From: Anastrepha obliqua
Lineage: Eukaryota > Arthropoda > Insecta > Diptera > Tephritidae
Length of the DNA: 64,000 nt
Assembly (NCBI RefSeq): GCF_027943255.1
Contig: NC_072893.1
Span: 7,440,001 to 7,504,000 of the forward strand
Reading direction: 5' to 3'
Shown: in pieces, positions 11,848-23,970 of the stretch
Layout: each line of letters starts with the position of its first letter
Position numbering within the stretch: the first letter of the stretch is position 1
The notes under the pieces: model-generated
Databases searched by the model: none
Told to the model about the DNA's origin: nothing
What the model saw: only the letters and a program-made list of their open reading frames with translations
Position numbers and translations under genes: made by a program

Positions 11848-13065
11848 GGCACCTTTCTCGTCTAGAATTTCGAAAAAATCGATTTTTTTCATGTTATGAT
11901 AGTTTATACTTTCAAAAATATACTCGCAAGTTCTTATATTGAAATTCGTTGTAGTTTAGACGTTACAGTGCTTTAAAACGAGACCGGTTTGTATTACGAT
12001 ACCCAGGTATAAGCGTGTTACCCGTGTTTTTCTCGAAACTATTTTTCCGAGTTGGCGTTAGTAATTTCTCAAAAAGTAGTTATTATTATTGAGTAGACTT
12101 GTGGCTCTCGCAGGTAGCAGAATTAAAATTTTATAATCAATTTTACTATTTTTTTTTACGAGCGAGAACGTGAAAAAATCCTTTTTTTTGTATTTTTCCA
12201 ATAACCAGATAAAATATCCAGAAAAATTGTTTTTTTTTTGTAAATCTGCTACCCACCATAGCGACATATCTCGTGATGAATAACACAGGCCTGCGAAATT
12301 TAACTTTTTTCAGTTTCTAGAATGGCTGTACTTGTTTCTTGTAGTTTTTTATGAGCTGAAAACGAATCTGACCTTCAAAATGCTCCATCACGTCAGGATT
12401 TTTGGTAAATGAAGCCTAAAAGGTCAAAAAATGGCCATTTTAGCCATTTTTGATAATTTTTTTTTCAATTTTCGACGGAAAGGTCGCATAGTACAACTCT
12501 TTAGCTTTAAAACCCATTTTTTTAATTATTGTACGATTTTTTAAAAAAAAGTTATGACATTTTGAAATTAACAGTTTCAGTTACGCCAATAGACGTTATA
12601 CCCAACGTATACGTAACTGAAACTGTTAATTTCAAAATGTCATAACTTTTTTTTTAAAAATCGTACAATAATTAAAAAAATGGGTTTTAAAGCTAAAGAG
12701 TTGTACTATGCGACCTTTCCGTCGAAAATTGAAAAAAAAAAATTATCAAAAATGGCTAAAATGGCCATTTTTTGACCTTTTAGGCTTCATTTACCAAAAA
12801 TCCTGACGTGATGGAGCATTTTGAAGGTCAGATTCGTTTTCAGCGCATAAAAAACTACAAGAAACAAGTACAGCCATTCTAGAAACTCACCCTCGCAGGA
12901 CTGTGTAATTGACCTGAGCAGCCCAATCAGTTACGCCAGTTTTTGTTTATTGTCATTGAAAACAAATTGTTTTTTTTTTGTTTTTTTGTAAATAAAGAAT
13001 TTATCTAATGAATAAAAACGATTTTCAATTTTCACTCCTCTGGTATAGTGGTAAGGTAAGGTGCC
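11848..13065. mobile_element. TTAA-flanked non-autonomous element with palindromic core
   Basis: Both ends are flanked by TTAA (11844-11847 and 13066-13069), and the termini are inverted copies: GGCACCTTTCTCG on the left, GGCACCTTACCTT (reverse complement) on the right. Length is about 1.22 kb. No transposase motif is present; the open frames are short. TTAA duplication is used by piggyBac and Kolobok transposases, so a relative of one of these could mobilise it; the family is an inference. The interior is dominated by the large palindrome at 12280-12910. Confidence 0.65.
12280..12910. repeat. Near-perfect long palindrome
   Basis: Left arm 12312-12585 (274 bp) and right arm 12612-12887 (276 bp) are reverse complements with only a few differences (for example ATGAGCTG versus ATGCGCTG, and one-base changes in A or T runs), separated by 26 bp (12586-12611). 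Weaker pairing continues outward to about 12280 and 12910. A transcript across it would fold into a hairpin of about 275 bp, a potential dsRNA/siRNA source. Such close arms imply either recent formation or gene-conversion-like homogenisation. Confidence 0.9.
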
Positions 13066-13069
13066 TTAA

Positions 13070-14510
13070 AATAAATATATTTATAAGAAATAAAAAAAAT
13101 TAAAATAAAAAAAATACAAGTTATTAAAAAACTTTAATAACTTATCCCCATCAATGTAATTTCAGTTGGTCGAATGTCGTATATTGAGCAATAGAAAAAC
13201 TAATACTTTAAAATTTTGATTAATTAAAGTAAAATCAAGTTAAAATACAAAAAAAAAACTTTTTACATAATTTAAATGCCGATTAAATGCTTTCTGTTAA
13301 ATCAAAATAAATTAACTTTAAAGCTCCGATCTTAACGGAATTTTGCCACATTTACACACAAATAAAGAGAACCAAACTGCCTTACATAGGGCGTAGCAAA
13401 GTAAATATGTAGAAAAATGCATAGAAAAGCACAAAATAACTCAGCATTTTCTAAATATTTAAGGCTTAAAAATGTTCAAAAATTTACATGGGTAATCACA
13501 GCAACAAAAGCCAAGCGTGGAGTAGTAATTTACTAAATTTTTAAGCCAACTATTAATCAGCTTTTAATTACTTAATCCACAAAAAATTTTATTTTTTACC
13601 AAAACTAGCTTCATTTTTAAACGAACAAGCCTAAAAACTTGATGAAGCCTAGCACGTGAACATTTGCCAGTGGGTTAAAAAACAAATCCATCCCAGGCTT
13701 TAATTTTCTCTTTTTGGTTTGAAACTCTTCTCATTGTTTTTTTTTTTTATTATAAATGACCGGAAAGCCAAGTTGCGAAAAATTTTATTGTTTACACTAC
13801 CAATGCGTCAGCACTGATTTCCGTGCTCACACACACGAGCAACAAACGCCCGTTTTTTTGTACTGATACATAGTTATATATGCTCGTATATATTATATAA
13901 ATGTACGTGTGCGCATAGTAAAAATGCTCGAATGTATGCATGAATAAGTAGATATGTTTGCGCTTAGCGCGTTAATTTTTTCACACAATTATATATGTAT
14001 GTGAGCAGGTTCTGATGTACCAAAGCTTTTTTGTGTGTGTAAGCTGAAAAAATAAACTTTTCATGCTTTAATTAAGTGCGAACTTTCCCGGATGCTTGCA
14101 ATGGCAAATTTTAGTGTGTGTTCCCCTACCACGAACTCTGCAGCTGCGTGCATTTCAATGTTGCAATGCCCCAAAGTTTGAACACAATTTCATTTTCATC
14201 ACATCTCTATTATTGTTGTGATTTTTTACTATTAACTTTTACAACTAGCATCAACTAATTGAATTTAAATGTGTGTACGAGTATGTAGCTTTTTTTCTAA
14301 TAAAATTTTATTAACTCATCAAATTTTAGTTAAGTTCATACACACATACATACAAGTAATATAACTTATTAATATTTGTTTTAAGGTTATTGGAAAACGG
14401 AAGTTTTGTTAGGAATGACAAATATTCGAAATTTATTGTTGATAAAAAGTTATCTAACAAAATGGTATAGTCAATTATGAGATTGAGATTCAATTCCTCT
14501 GTTTAATTTA
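13070..14510. other. Unassigned AT-rich DNA
   Basis: No gene recognised. The stretch contains A/T runs and short TATA/TGTG-rich patches (13860-14040, 14330-14355) of the kind common in fly intergenic DNA. Confidence 0.4.
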
Positions 14511-14514
14511 TTTT

Positions 14515-16400
14515 TTAGTTACACTGTGTAACAAAAATTCTATACAAATATTTTTCTATTTGAGTTATAAAGTATGTAGTGCAGTCAGCTACGTTATTTA
14601 TATTATTTTTTTCAATTACACTGTGCAACAAAATCCAATTTTTCTGCAAATTTTCATCCACTTGAGTAATGAAATATGTATTTAAGTCAGTTATGAGATT
14701 ATTCTTGAATTATTTGTTTGGTTGAATTACACTGTGCAAACAAATTTTTCTCCCAATGTCTTCCTAGTTGAGTAATAAAGTAAATAGTACAGTCAGTTAC
14801 GAGATTATTCTTCTAACACTTTTAATTTATATTATTTTTTCGTTTACACTGTGTAACAAAATCCAACTTTTCTGCATATATTTATCGACTGAGTTATGAA
14901 ATATGTATATAGCCAAGTCAGCCATGAAATTATTCTTAGAACCCTTTTTTCGTTACACTGTGCAACAAAATTAAACTTTTTGTAAATATCTATCTTGTAA
15001 GACATAGTAAATTCAGTTATGAGATTATTTTTCGATTATTTTTTTTTAATTACACTGTGCAACAAAACTAAATTTTTTGTAGTTAGTAAATTTAGTTTCG
15101 AGATTATCCTCCTAACACTTTTTATTTATATTATTTTTTTCATTCATACTGTGCAACAAGATCCCTCTTTTCTGCGAATATTTATCTACTTGAGTAATAA
15201 AATATGCATTTAAGTCAGTTATGAGATTATTCTCTTTTATATTATTCTTTTTTTTTAATTATACTGTGTAACAAGAACCAAGTCTTCTGAAAATTTTTGT
15301 ATATTTAAGTACATACATATGTACTCGTAGTACAGTCAGTTATGCGATTATTCTTCTAACACTTTTCATTTGAATTATTTTATTCAATAACACTGTGCAA
15401 CAAAATCGAACTTTTCTGCAAATATCTGTCTACTTAAGTAATAATACATATACCTATGTATGTAGCAAAGTTAGTTATGAGATGATTCTGCAACTCATTT
15501 TATTTTTATTATTAATTTATATACTTTTTTTTAAATTACATTGTGCAACAAAACCCAATTTTTTGGAAATATCTATATTGTAAAACATAAAAAAAATCAG
15601 TTTTGAGATTATGTTTCAATTAGTTTTTTTAATTGCACTGTGTAACAAAATCCATTTATTCTGGAAATATCTGTCTACTTTAGTAATGAAATATGTAGCG
15701 AAGATAGTTATGAGATGATTCTACAACTCATTTTAATTTTATTGTTAATTTAATACACTTTTTTTTAATTACACTGTGCAACAAAATCCAATTTTTCTGA
15801 AAATAGGTATCTACTTGAGTCATAAAATAATATATATACATATGTATATATGGTATAGTATATAGCTAAATCAGTCATGATATTTTTCTTCGAACACTTT
15901 CTTTATTACCCTGTGCAACAAAATTAATTTTTTTAGAAATATCTGTCTAGTAAAACATAGTAAATTCAGCTACGAGATTTTTCTTCACACACTTTTTTCG
16001 TAACACTGTGCAACAAAATTCATTTTTTTGGGAAAATCTGTGCCGTAGAACATAGAAAATGCAGTTATGAGACTATTTTTCGATTACTTTTTCTTTTAAT
16101 TACACTGTACAACAAATCTCAAACTTCTTGGAAATATCTGTCTAGTAAACCGTAGTAAATTCAGTGACGTCATTATTAACATTTTATTTAATTACACTGT
16201 GCAACAATAACTAATTTTCTGGAAATATCTGTCAAGTAATAAATAGTAAATATCTAGTAATAATCAGTAAATCAATAAATTAAGTAGTAAATTCAATTAA
16301 TATTCGAATATTTTTTTTCACTACACTGTGCAACATAATCCAATTTTTTTTTTTAATTTGACTTAGTGCATTGCACTGTGTAACAAACTTCTACTTTTTT
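14515..16400 (+). repeat. Degenerate minisatellite, 18 units of about 95-150 bp
   Basis: A core ACACTGTGCAACAAAA (variants TGTGTAAC, ACATTGTGC, ATACTGTGC) recurs at 14521, 14618, 14729, 14846, 14955, 15052, 15146, 15261, 15390, 15538, 15635, 15771, 15908, 16003, 16102, 16194, 16323 and 16373. Between cores a common unit is seen: TTTTCTGCAAATAT, CTACTTGAGTAATAAA, ATATGTA, CAGTTATGAGATTATTCTTC and a T-rich spacer. Spacing runs from 92 to 148 bp, with 50 bp for the last. All units have the same orientation. The uneven period fits an old tandem array with indels. Frames at 15019-15213 and 15395-15583 are translated repeat units, not genes. Confidence 0.9.
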
Positions 16401-16409
16401 CTTCAAATA

Positions 16410-18265
16410 GCAAGCATTCGTGAACGGAATATCGTGTCAAAAATTAATATCTGACAAACAGCTCGATTCTGAATTTTGGGTAGCAGCTCACGTCAGAATT
16501 TTGGCTAATATAATAACCATAATTTTGGTTAATAATATAATAATTCTTGGCAGTACTAATCATTTTGTTTGATCAGACCAGTAACCAACTTATTTCGGCG
16601 AAGGTTTTGCCCCTCTCAAGCATTTTTTTATAATTGTCCTTTTTTCTTCACTGCAGTGCTTTCCGCGGCTCATATTTGAAAAATAGGTATTAATTAGATG
16701 TTTTATCTGTTTTGTCTTAAAAAATAACACCTTTTCTAACAAAAACGTGTGTTACCCTATGATAATTTTCACGCAAATGCTTTTTTTCGACAAAAACATA
16801 TGCTTAGAGCTTTTATTTTAACCGCTCGATTTGGTATTCCCCTTTCAATTTTGCTTCTTTTAAGAATAACCGTTATCCTTTTAGTTCTGTTTTTTCCTCA
16901 CCCAAAGCAGAGAGACTGTCAGTAAGACAAGAGAAAAGTAACTGCAAACCAAATTCCTTTTAGTCAAGTTTTACTGTGAAATAAAGTGAGCTGCTTGTTT
17001 TGGTGCTATTATTTTCACCGGCACTGTGTGTCCAAAAATATTACAGTAGTCCATATAAAATTAATGAACATTTTTATACCTCAGGTGTGATTTCGTGAGA
17101 AGAGATAAGCTTTCACAGCCTAAAAACCCATCAAATACTTGTACAAACTTCAAAGCAAAGTGTGATAATAATTGGTCCTTAGCTCTCTTAGTCATGTTCC
17201 AATGCCAGAATCTTATTATCATTATTATTATTTTTTATTATTTTATTATTATCTATTTAAAATTTTTTTTTTATAATTTTGATGATAACAGGTTCTATCG
17301 ATTGTATAAGACAATTTGAAATCAATAGATTTTGGTGAGTCCTCACATCTTCAAAGAGTTTTCTCTTGAGCTGCAACTGGTGATTATTGGCGCGCCCTCT
17401 GTGAACTCTAAAATACTATCTACTACAAAAACAATACAAATCGCGTACATGACATTAGTGGAAATCAATGAATAACTTAGAATTCATTAAACTTTGCGAT
17501 TGTTTCTTTTTTATAACTATTTTCATACACGAAGTTTTTTCAACAACAAACAACGGTAACCTTAACAAAGGGTGCACTAGTTTTTTATTATAATGAATTT
17601 CTGTTGCTTCGTTCTCGTTCCAATTTGCAGTTTTACTACACATTTTTGCATTTCCAGCTGCATTTTTTATACATTAAATTTGCAATTTAACAATTGAATA
17701 TCTGCTATTAAAGTTTCATCAGTTGTAGTAAATAATTAAGCTTCAAATCAAATCCATCTTTTTTATAATCAAAGGTCCTTATTCTCATTTATTTTAATTA
17801 ATTATTCAGTACGTATTTAGGTATATGAATATTTATGTAAGCTCCGTGCAAAACACACTTTAATGGCGATTAATTTGATTTTTATTTTAGTTCGTATGAT
17901 GAATGTGCCTGTGCATTCAAAAGCCCTGTAAGAAATTGAAAGCGACCAGAAGTAACCGTATTTTACAAATTTTTAAATTAATTTAAACAAAGTTCAAAAA
18001 TAGTTGAGTAAATTTTGTTATTATACGCCCCTCAGAAAGACATATGTAACGCATGAATTCGATGGAAAGATGTACAAATTTGTAGATATCTACGTTCTTT
18101 AGCAGGAAATTCTGCGTTCTCAACGCTTTCGGGCTGCTAAAATACCTTATCTGCGCAGATCCGACTTTTGAACAGGTTATCTCGCAAAGTTTATGTTCGA
18201 GATAAAGTCGTATCAACAGTTTCGCTTAAGTCGAAAAATAACTTTTCAACATAAATAAAAATATA
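16410..18265. other. Unassigned AT-rich DNA
   Basis: About 1.9 kb without a recognised gene. Contains an ATT-type microsatellite near 17210-17260. Small frames such as 17983-18216 (minus, 77 codons) have no recognisable motif. Confidence 0.4.
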
Positions 18266-18269
18266 TCAT

Positions 18270-18517
18270 CCCAAATAGTACAGAAGCTTCAAGTGTTCGT
18301 GAACCGCTGCTTGAAACGCATTGTGGTGGCCAGACAACTGGATATCATGATACCATTTTGCATCGACGATGCCATCAAAAACCAACCGTAACTGAAGTAA
18401 GAGAACGTAAATGGAGATGGCTTGGCCATACCTACAGAAGTGTGGCACTGAAATCAGCAGACAAGCGCTGGACTGGAACCCCCAAAGTCAAAACAATGAC
18501 CTGGCAGCAAGTGAAAA
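18270..18517 (+). pseudogene. Non-LTR retrotransposon C-terminal fragment
   Basis: Plus strand reads LQVFVNRCLKRIVV near 18287-18330, then EVRERKWRWLGHTYR followed by KSADKRWTGTPKVKTMTWQQ near 18392-18510. This matches the end of RTE/CR1-like polyproteins, which carry a K-W-R-W-x-G-H-T motif after the RT thumb. The fragment is cut at its 3' side by the mariner at 18520, so it was probably the target. Confidence 0.6.
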
Positions 18518-18519
18518 TA

Positions 18520-19755
18520 AAAGGTGGTTAAATTTCAAGGGCTGATGTTGAATGTGGACCACACGTAAATGTCGAGTTCTTGCTTGCATTTCATTTGACA
18601 TTTTTTAATTTGAACTATGGAAAGATACACAATCGAGCAACGCGTTAAAGTTATTCAGGCTTATTATGAAAACGGGCGTTCAAATCAAAATGCATATCGC
18701 GCACTTCGTGATTTTTTCGGTCAATTTAATCGTCCAAATGTGCGTACAATCGGAAAAATTGTGCAAAAGTTTGAGCAAACCGGGTCTGTAGGAGATGTGA
18801 AAACACCAGTGCATGCTCGTACAGCTCGTACTGCAGAAAATATTGCTGCTGTTCGCGATAGTGTGGTTGAAGAGTCGTCCACCTCAACTCGTCGTCGTGC
18901 CCAACAACTGCACCTCTCACGCTCATCGTTGATGAACATTATGCATAAAGACTTGCATTTACATGCTTACAAGGTGCAGTTGACTAAAGAACTAAAGCCT
19001 CTTGACCATTTCAAGCGTCGTCAATGGTCAGAATAGTGGCAGGAAATGGCGACAGTGAATGACCAATTTTGGAAGAAAATCATCTTCAGTGAAGAGGCAC
19101 ATTTTCACTTCAGTTTTCAATAAGCAGAATTGCCGCATTTGGGCGAACCACAAAGAGTGATTGTTTGGTGCGGTTAATGGGCCGGCGGCATCATTGGGCC
19201 GTACTTTTTCCAAAATGAGGACGGTCAGGCAGTTACTGTGAATAGTGTTCGCTATCGTGAGATGATAACGAGCTTTTTAAGACCCGAATTGGAAGATATG
19301 GATATGGACGATACGTGGTTTCAAGAAGACGGTGCCACTTGTCACACAGCTAACGAAACAATGGTTTTTATGCGCGAAAAAATTGATGGCCATATAATCT
19401 CACGTCGCGGCGATGTCAATTGGCCGCCAAGATCATGTGATTTGACACCGTTGGACTTCTTTCTTTGGGACTATTTGAAAGAAAAGGTGCACGTCGATAA
19501 GCCAACAACAATTCAAGAGCTAAAGGATGAGATAGTTCGGCACATTAACGCAATTAAGCCTCAGCGTCATCGAAAATTTGGATCATCGGATGGGGGTGGG
19601 CCGCCAAGACCGCGGCGCCTATTTGGCCAATATTTTGTTCCATATGTAATTGAGCCGTACCAATATTACCGTAATAAAGGTAAATTACAATAATTTAAAC
19701 AAAAAATTGTATTTTATTCAAAATCAACACCGGCTCTTGAACCTTAACCACCCTT
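18520..19755 (+). mobile_element. DD41D-type mariner, full-length but inactive (copy 1)
   Basis: Flanked by TA at 18518-18519 and 19756-19757, with imperfect terminal inverted repeats: AAAGGTGGTTAAATTTCAAG on the left and AAGGGTGGTTAAGGTTCAAG (reverse complement) on the right. Length is about 1.24 kb, full for the group. The transposase inside has decayed. The DD41D spacing and the wording of the motifs put it near the rosa-type subfamily described from Ceratitis rosa and other tephritids. Confidence 0.85.
18617..19693 (+). pseudogene. DD41D mariner transposase, broken
   Basis: Would cut and paste its own element. Start at 18617 (MERYTIEQRVKVIQAYYENG, the usual N-terminus with the first helix-turn-helix). 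Codons run open to a stop at 19034-19036 (WSE-stop). A damaged middle with the first catalytic region (IIFSEEAHFHF near 19080) follows, with further stops and a frameshift up to 19238. From there QEDGATCHTANET carries the second Asp and CDLTPLDFFLWDYLKEKV the third, with 41 residues between them. The C-terminus past INAIKPQ (about 19562) is frameshifted. The middle Asp of the first motif is read as Glu (SEE, normally SDE). Not functional. Confidence 0.85.
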
Positions 19756-19757
19756 TA

Positions 19758-20170
19758 TATCCGGGAATCCCCAAAATGGAACAATTTTACTTTGGTGATC
19801 CCAATTAGTCTAAAGCAATTGTTTTCGTTTGCACAATAAGCGCGCATTGGAAAAGTACAAAAGCTTTTTCTTTAATTTCTCGGTATGGCTTCGAAAGCAG
19901 ATATCCACGTTTTATTATCAAGATGGCAGATTAAATGATTAACCGCAACTTTCAAGGCAGATTCAGCGTTCATGCCCTAAACTTTGTGGTGAATAATTTT
20001 ACACGTCTTTTTCCACTCTCTCTTTCTGCGAGCTCAAAAAAATATGAGAAAGGCTTTGAATAATGTCCTTTTGGAGTATCACCATCCCCAAATATCTGGA
20101 TAAAGTGCGGATCGGAACCGACCTGATCAGGTATATCCACATATCCATATATCGTGAAGGAGTGAGGCGG
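19758..20170. other. Unassigned DNA between mariner and RT remnant
   Basis: No clear motif. The minus-strand frame 19970-20353 overlaps the plus-strand RT remnant that follows and is probably its shadow. The stretch may be a decayed upstream part of that retroelement. Confidence 0.3.
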
Positions 20171-21267
20171 CGTCTCCGTCTCCGTCGGCAGATAAGTAGA
20201 GGCACTCCATAAGGTGGTGTGTTCCCACCACTTTTTTGGATTGTCGTTGCCAATGACATGCTGGAGAGGTTGATGACAAGAGGCTGTAAGGTCTTTACCT
20301 AGGAGAACAAATTGGAGAGGACGATGTCGGTGAAGAAGGTGGAGAAAGTTCAAAGATCTCCCAAGTATCTAGCGCATAACGCAATGCTAAACGTGGTACC
20401 TGTAGACATCGCTGGCAAAACTGCCGCCGCACGTGCTACAATCAGACTTGGAAGCTCGGGCTACAGGCTTGATCTCACTTACAGACATTCAAGAACATTT
20501 GGGTTCATCCACCTGGTGGCTGTTCAATGTGTACTCTCGCTTAGTCCAAGCGGGACATTCTCCGCTTACATTTCAGCAAGAGAAGAGTAGGCGAGGTGCA
20601 GTGTATGGAGATGTCGGAAAGAAGTGTTCTGGTAGGAGCTCTCCACCAGACTCAAGTTCATGTTACCAAACCATTGCAGTGTGTTCCAAGTGAGCTAACC
20701 ACAATCAAAGAAGCAGCTGATTGGCTGCTCACTTCTGTAATAACTGTCACGATTTAATAACTTCCAAGCAGCAGTTAGATACTATGGATCGATGATGGTA
20801 CATTCGAAACTGGAGGATGAATGCCTGACCTTACTTTCGATCGCATCCATCTGATTTATTATAAGGCTAATCTGGATAGTTAGCCACAGTGGCATTACAG
20901 AAAACTGCGAGTCAGATGAGCTGGCGAACAGGTTGTCGAAAAAAAACTAACGAATTTGGGAGGTGCCCTTAAAGGGCATTGCCGTGTGGCATGCATAGTC
21001 AGGGTATGGAAGGAGGGGTGGAATTATCTCAATACCATCCTACTTTCATGATGAACTTAATCAGCAGCATTCAGTATTTAACGCAGCCGTAACACACTCA
21101 TCCTTCGTTCGTGATCTACAAAATCACTACTACTGATCTTCTGTCTCATTCGTTCCTTCCTCCTGATTTCCTCTTCAATGGTATCACAAACGACGAATTT
21201 CGTTTGTATGCCCCTCGTCCAAGTATGCCGTCTCTTTAGGCAACCATTTATCCCAACCTAACCTAAG
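20170..21267 (+). pseudogene. Jockey/R1-type RT and RNase H remnant
   Basis: Plus strand, much decayed. RGTP-GGVFPPLFWIVVANDM (20192-20262) is the RT motif normally RGTPQGGVLSPLLW. LNVVPVDIAGKTAAARATIRL (20391-20452) matches the thumb-to-RNase H linker of these elements. RNase H traces follow near 20580-20960 (a CSDELA-like end at about 20905-20950). The 3' UTR near 21178-21195 has the GGTATCACAA motif shared with other copies, then the tail CCAACCTAACCTAA at 21253-21267. Many stops and frameshifts are present. Confidence 0.6.
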
Positions 21268-21269
21268 TT

Positions 21270-21600
21270 ACTTAAGCTCACAATGGTGAACCAACCAATG
21301 GTCATCGAAAATCTTCCACAACTTGCAAGTAGGATCAATAAATGTGTAACCGAGGTGCTGAGTGGATTACCTCAGGAGGAAAACTGGAGGGTGCTTTCAC
21401 TTGTGGCAGCTACGTTATATTCATTGTTTGGGGTTAGCAGAAGACTTTAATGAATGTCGATAAAAAAATTTTCTCGTGGCTTAATCTTCTCGTATTTCAT
21501 TTACAAATTCTCGAAGATGAATTGGCTTGATGGGACTTGAACTTCACAAAATCCACGCAAGCATTTTGACTAACTCAAATGCATGTAGAGATTTTAGATT
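21270..21600. other. Unassigned DNA
   Basis: About 330 bp between two retroelement remnants with no motif I can identify. Confidence 0.35.
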
Positions 21601-21639
21601 ACTTCGAGGTTTGTACTACCACTTCATGGCCTTTTGTGT

Positions 21640-22390
21640 CCTCTGCTCATTACAGTACCTCTTCCAAACCCAGTTCCCCTACTAATCTCAAGATAGAGCT
21701 GAGTTGGATTGGCCGTATGCACCCTTCTTCTGACTGCAGTTGGCCGAGATGTCTCAATCTTCTCCGCGCTATAGCGCTACATTCGAGGATGTAGATGCGT
21801 TGGAGTCTCCTGGACTTAGTCGCAGAAACGACAAGAAACAGTAGACTGGGATATGGCCAGATGACTACGCAGTCTGCAGTGGCCTGTAAGAATTCCCGTG
21901 AGCATTCTTATGCGGGTTATGCATTTTTTTAACATTTTTTTATTGTACCCTCTCTTGGATTTCGGCTGGCCTAGCCCCATAGTTTGGTGCTGGATAACCT
22001 CCCTTAGCTTAAGCTCTTCACGCCTAAGTTTCTCCTTGATGGTATTTTGTGCCATAGCAAGGAAAGGCTCGGGTACTATTGATGGCGAGCCACAGTCTCT
22101 CTCGTCAGTGCGTCCGCTCCATCTTTCGCAGTTATACCCCTGTGTTCTGGGACCCAAATTAGTCGCATGCGATTGTGCGTTAATCTCACAGGATGATAGA
22201 GTCTTGAGTGCCGTCTGACTGTCGCTCAGAATGGCCATTCGCTCATTCCGGACATTTCTGTCTAAGTTTATCTCTGTAGATGGTATACAGCACGCTTTGT
22301 TCTGAGGCCATATATTCAAGTGCTTATGCCTTCCGGTGTCTTCCAGCCATCTGTGTACCAGTGCAGGGTACACTCCTGGAGCTTCCATTC
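21640..22390 (-). pseudogene. Jockey-type RNase H and C-terminal tail
   Basis: Minus strand. From 22388: a degraded RNase H start, then MAILSDSQTALKTLSSCEIN (22160-22220) with the conserved SDSQ aspartate. ITRIRMLTGILTGHCRLRSH then SCRFCD (21816-21905) begins the zinc-knuckle tail, which continues in a shifted frame to about 21650 with TPTHL-C-AR-RRLRHLG-like residues. Several frames are needed, so it is non-functional. The order matches the copies at 28424-29790 and 40420-41475. Confidence 0.7.
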
Positions 22391-22399
22391 CAATGCAGA

Positions 22400-23370
22400 T
22401 CGCACACTCCTAAATTATATTTATACTTGTGAGAATAGCCCTTGCTCTTCTTCTATCATATGGCTTCCACCTAAGATAACTTCATTGAGTTTCTGGTTAA
22501 TGGATCTTTATTTCCAATGATTTAAAAATGAATTGAAGTAATTTATAGTTCTTATCTGAAAGAATATTAAGCAAAGTGCTTGCAATATTCCTCTTTGGCA
22601 CTTAAATGTAAATTTTTTCTTCATACCCAGCCATCACTGTACAAGTAATTAAATAAATATTCCTATGCGTAAATATGTAAGTCTGTACCACAACTTAATG
22701 GAATTGAATAAACTTCAATAAATCTTCAATCGTGTCCAAAACTTGCACAAACAAAGCCAACCGGGCGCCATTATACAATAAAAATAGTATCAAAGAACTA
22801 TCAATCAATTCTGAATTAAATTGCTGGAAAATCGTAAAAAAATAATGCAAAGAAGAAAGTACCCCGTAAAGCAGAGAAGATGTGGAATATCAATAAAAGC
22901 AAAATAATCATCTCATAGCTGCACATAGCAATGAGCCCCAGCGACGCCAAAGGCACGTGTTTAGCAGCAGAAGAAATTTGCTTATTTAGTAATTTGAGCT
23001 CAGTAATCGATGGATAGTTGGAAACGCGGACAAATCGCCGTCAATGGTGACCGAGTTGAACGGGTAAATAAAGAAATGCGACAAATGGAAATAAAATGAA
23101 GCGAGGTTTATTGAGAGTTGAAAAAATGAGGTGAAAATAAAATGCAAAAGTTTTTCAGCGGTTTTTCTTTTTTTCCGCCTACAGTCAAGGGAGATGAGGT
23201 ACTCTGAAAAGCGTGAAACCAACTACATCGCTCAAAGGCTTAAGCAAAGTATATTCAACATGGATGCAGACAATCCGTACAGTGTCATGGAAAGTACGCT
23301 CTGTGATTTTTCTATTTTGTACTTGGTTAATTAAAATGGGTCAACAGCTATACAACTAAACCAGTCAATG
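22400..23370. other. Unassigned DNA
   Basis: Nearly 1 kb with no recognised gene or element. Composition and short A/T runs look like ordinary fly non-coding DNA. Confidence 0.4.
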
Positions 23371-23379
23371 GAAAAGTGT

Positions 23380-23950
23380 GAGGTATCACTATTAAATTAC
23401 CTTTGGCCAGTAGGTCTACTCTTATGTATAGTGCACTGGTATTCAAATAACTCCAACTTATCACTTGACTTGTTTTTCGGCTGCGTACGAATACTTTGGC
23501 ATCAAGCTTGTGTGGGTAGCTAATCACTGGGGTATTACAGGAAACGGCTTGACTGATGAGCTGGCTTAGCAAGAGGCCCGCGAATTGAATTGGAAAGACG
23601 AGTTTCGCATCAACTCAGCAAGCGCTAAGCAAGAACACTGACTTACTAGACTGCAAGCTCCTTTTAGGCATCGAAGGGGTCGAAGACGCTCAAAGGAGCT
23701 TCTAAGGGCGCCTTTGAATATTGAAACCAATGATCCAGAAAAATGTTCAAAGGATGAGTTTTATATGCACATCTGTGAAGCTTTACCTTGAAACAGCCTA
23801 CTAGTTAAGCAATACAATACTGTCGTTAGTTATGCTGGGCTCTTAAGTGTCTTAAAGAGAATCGTTGTGGTGCTCAGGAAAGAAAGATTCCCGATTCTAT
23901 TAAAACATTTTTTTAACTCCATCGATCTAGTTACTATGTATAAAAGGAAT
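23380..23950 (+). pseudogene. Highly decayed RNase H and tail of a non-LTR element
   Basis: Plus strand. VGS-SLGYYRKRLD--AGLARGP (about 23510-23580) matches the end of RNase H (W-x-GHxGIxGNxxADELA-type) with several substitutions, followed by ELNWKDEF-like residues and, at about 23720-23890, a decayed C-terminal part. The call rests on motif order rather than on any long frame, so it is less sure than the neighbouring copies. Confidence 0.4.
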
Positions 23951-23970
23951 ATAGTATATACTCGTATTTA

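Noticed and set aside
14515..16400. Regularly spaced repeats considered as a CRISPR-like array
   Set aside because: The spacers are themselves related T-rich repeat sequence, the spacing is irregular, and the context is a fly genome; it is a minisatellite.
19970..20353. Minus-strand open frame of 127 codons
   Set aside because: It lies opposite a plus-strand RT remnant with recognisable motifs and has no motif itself; a shadow frame.
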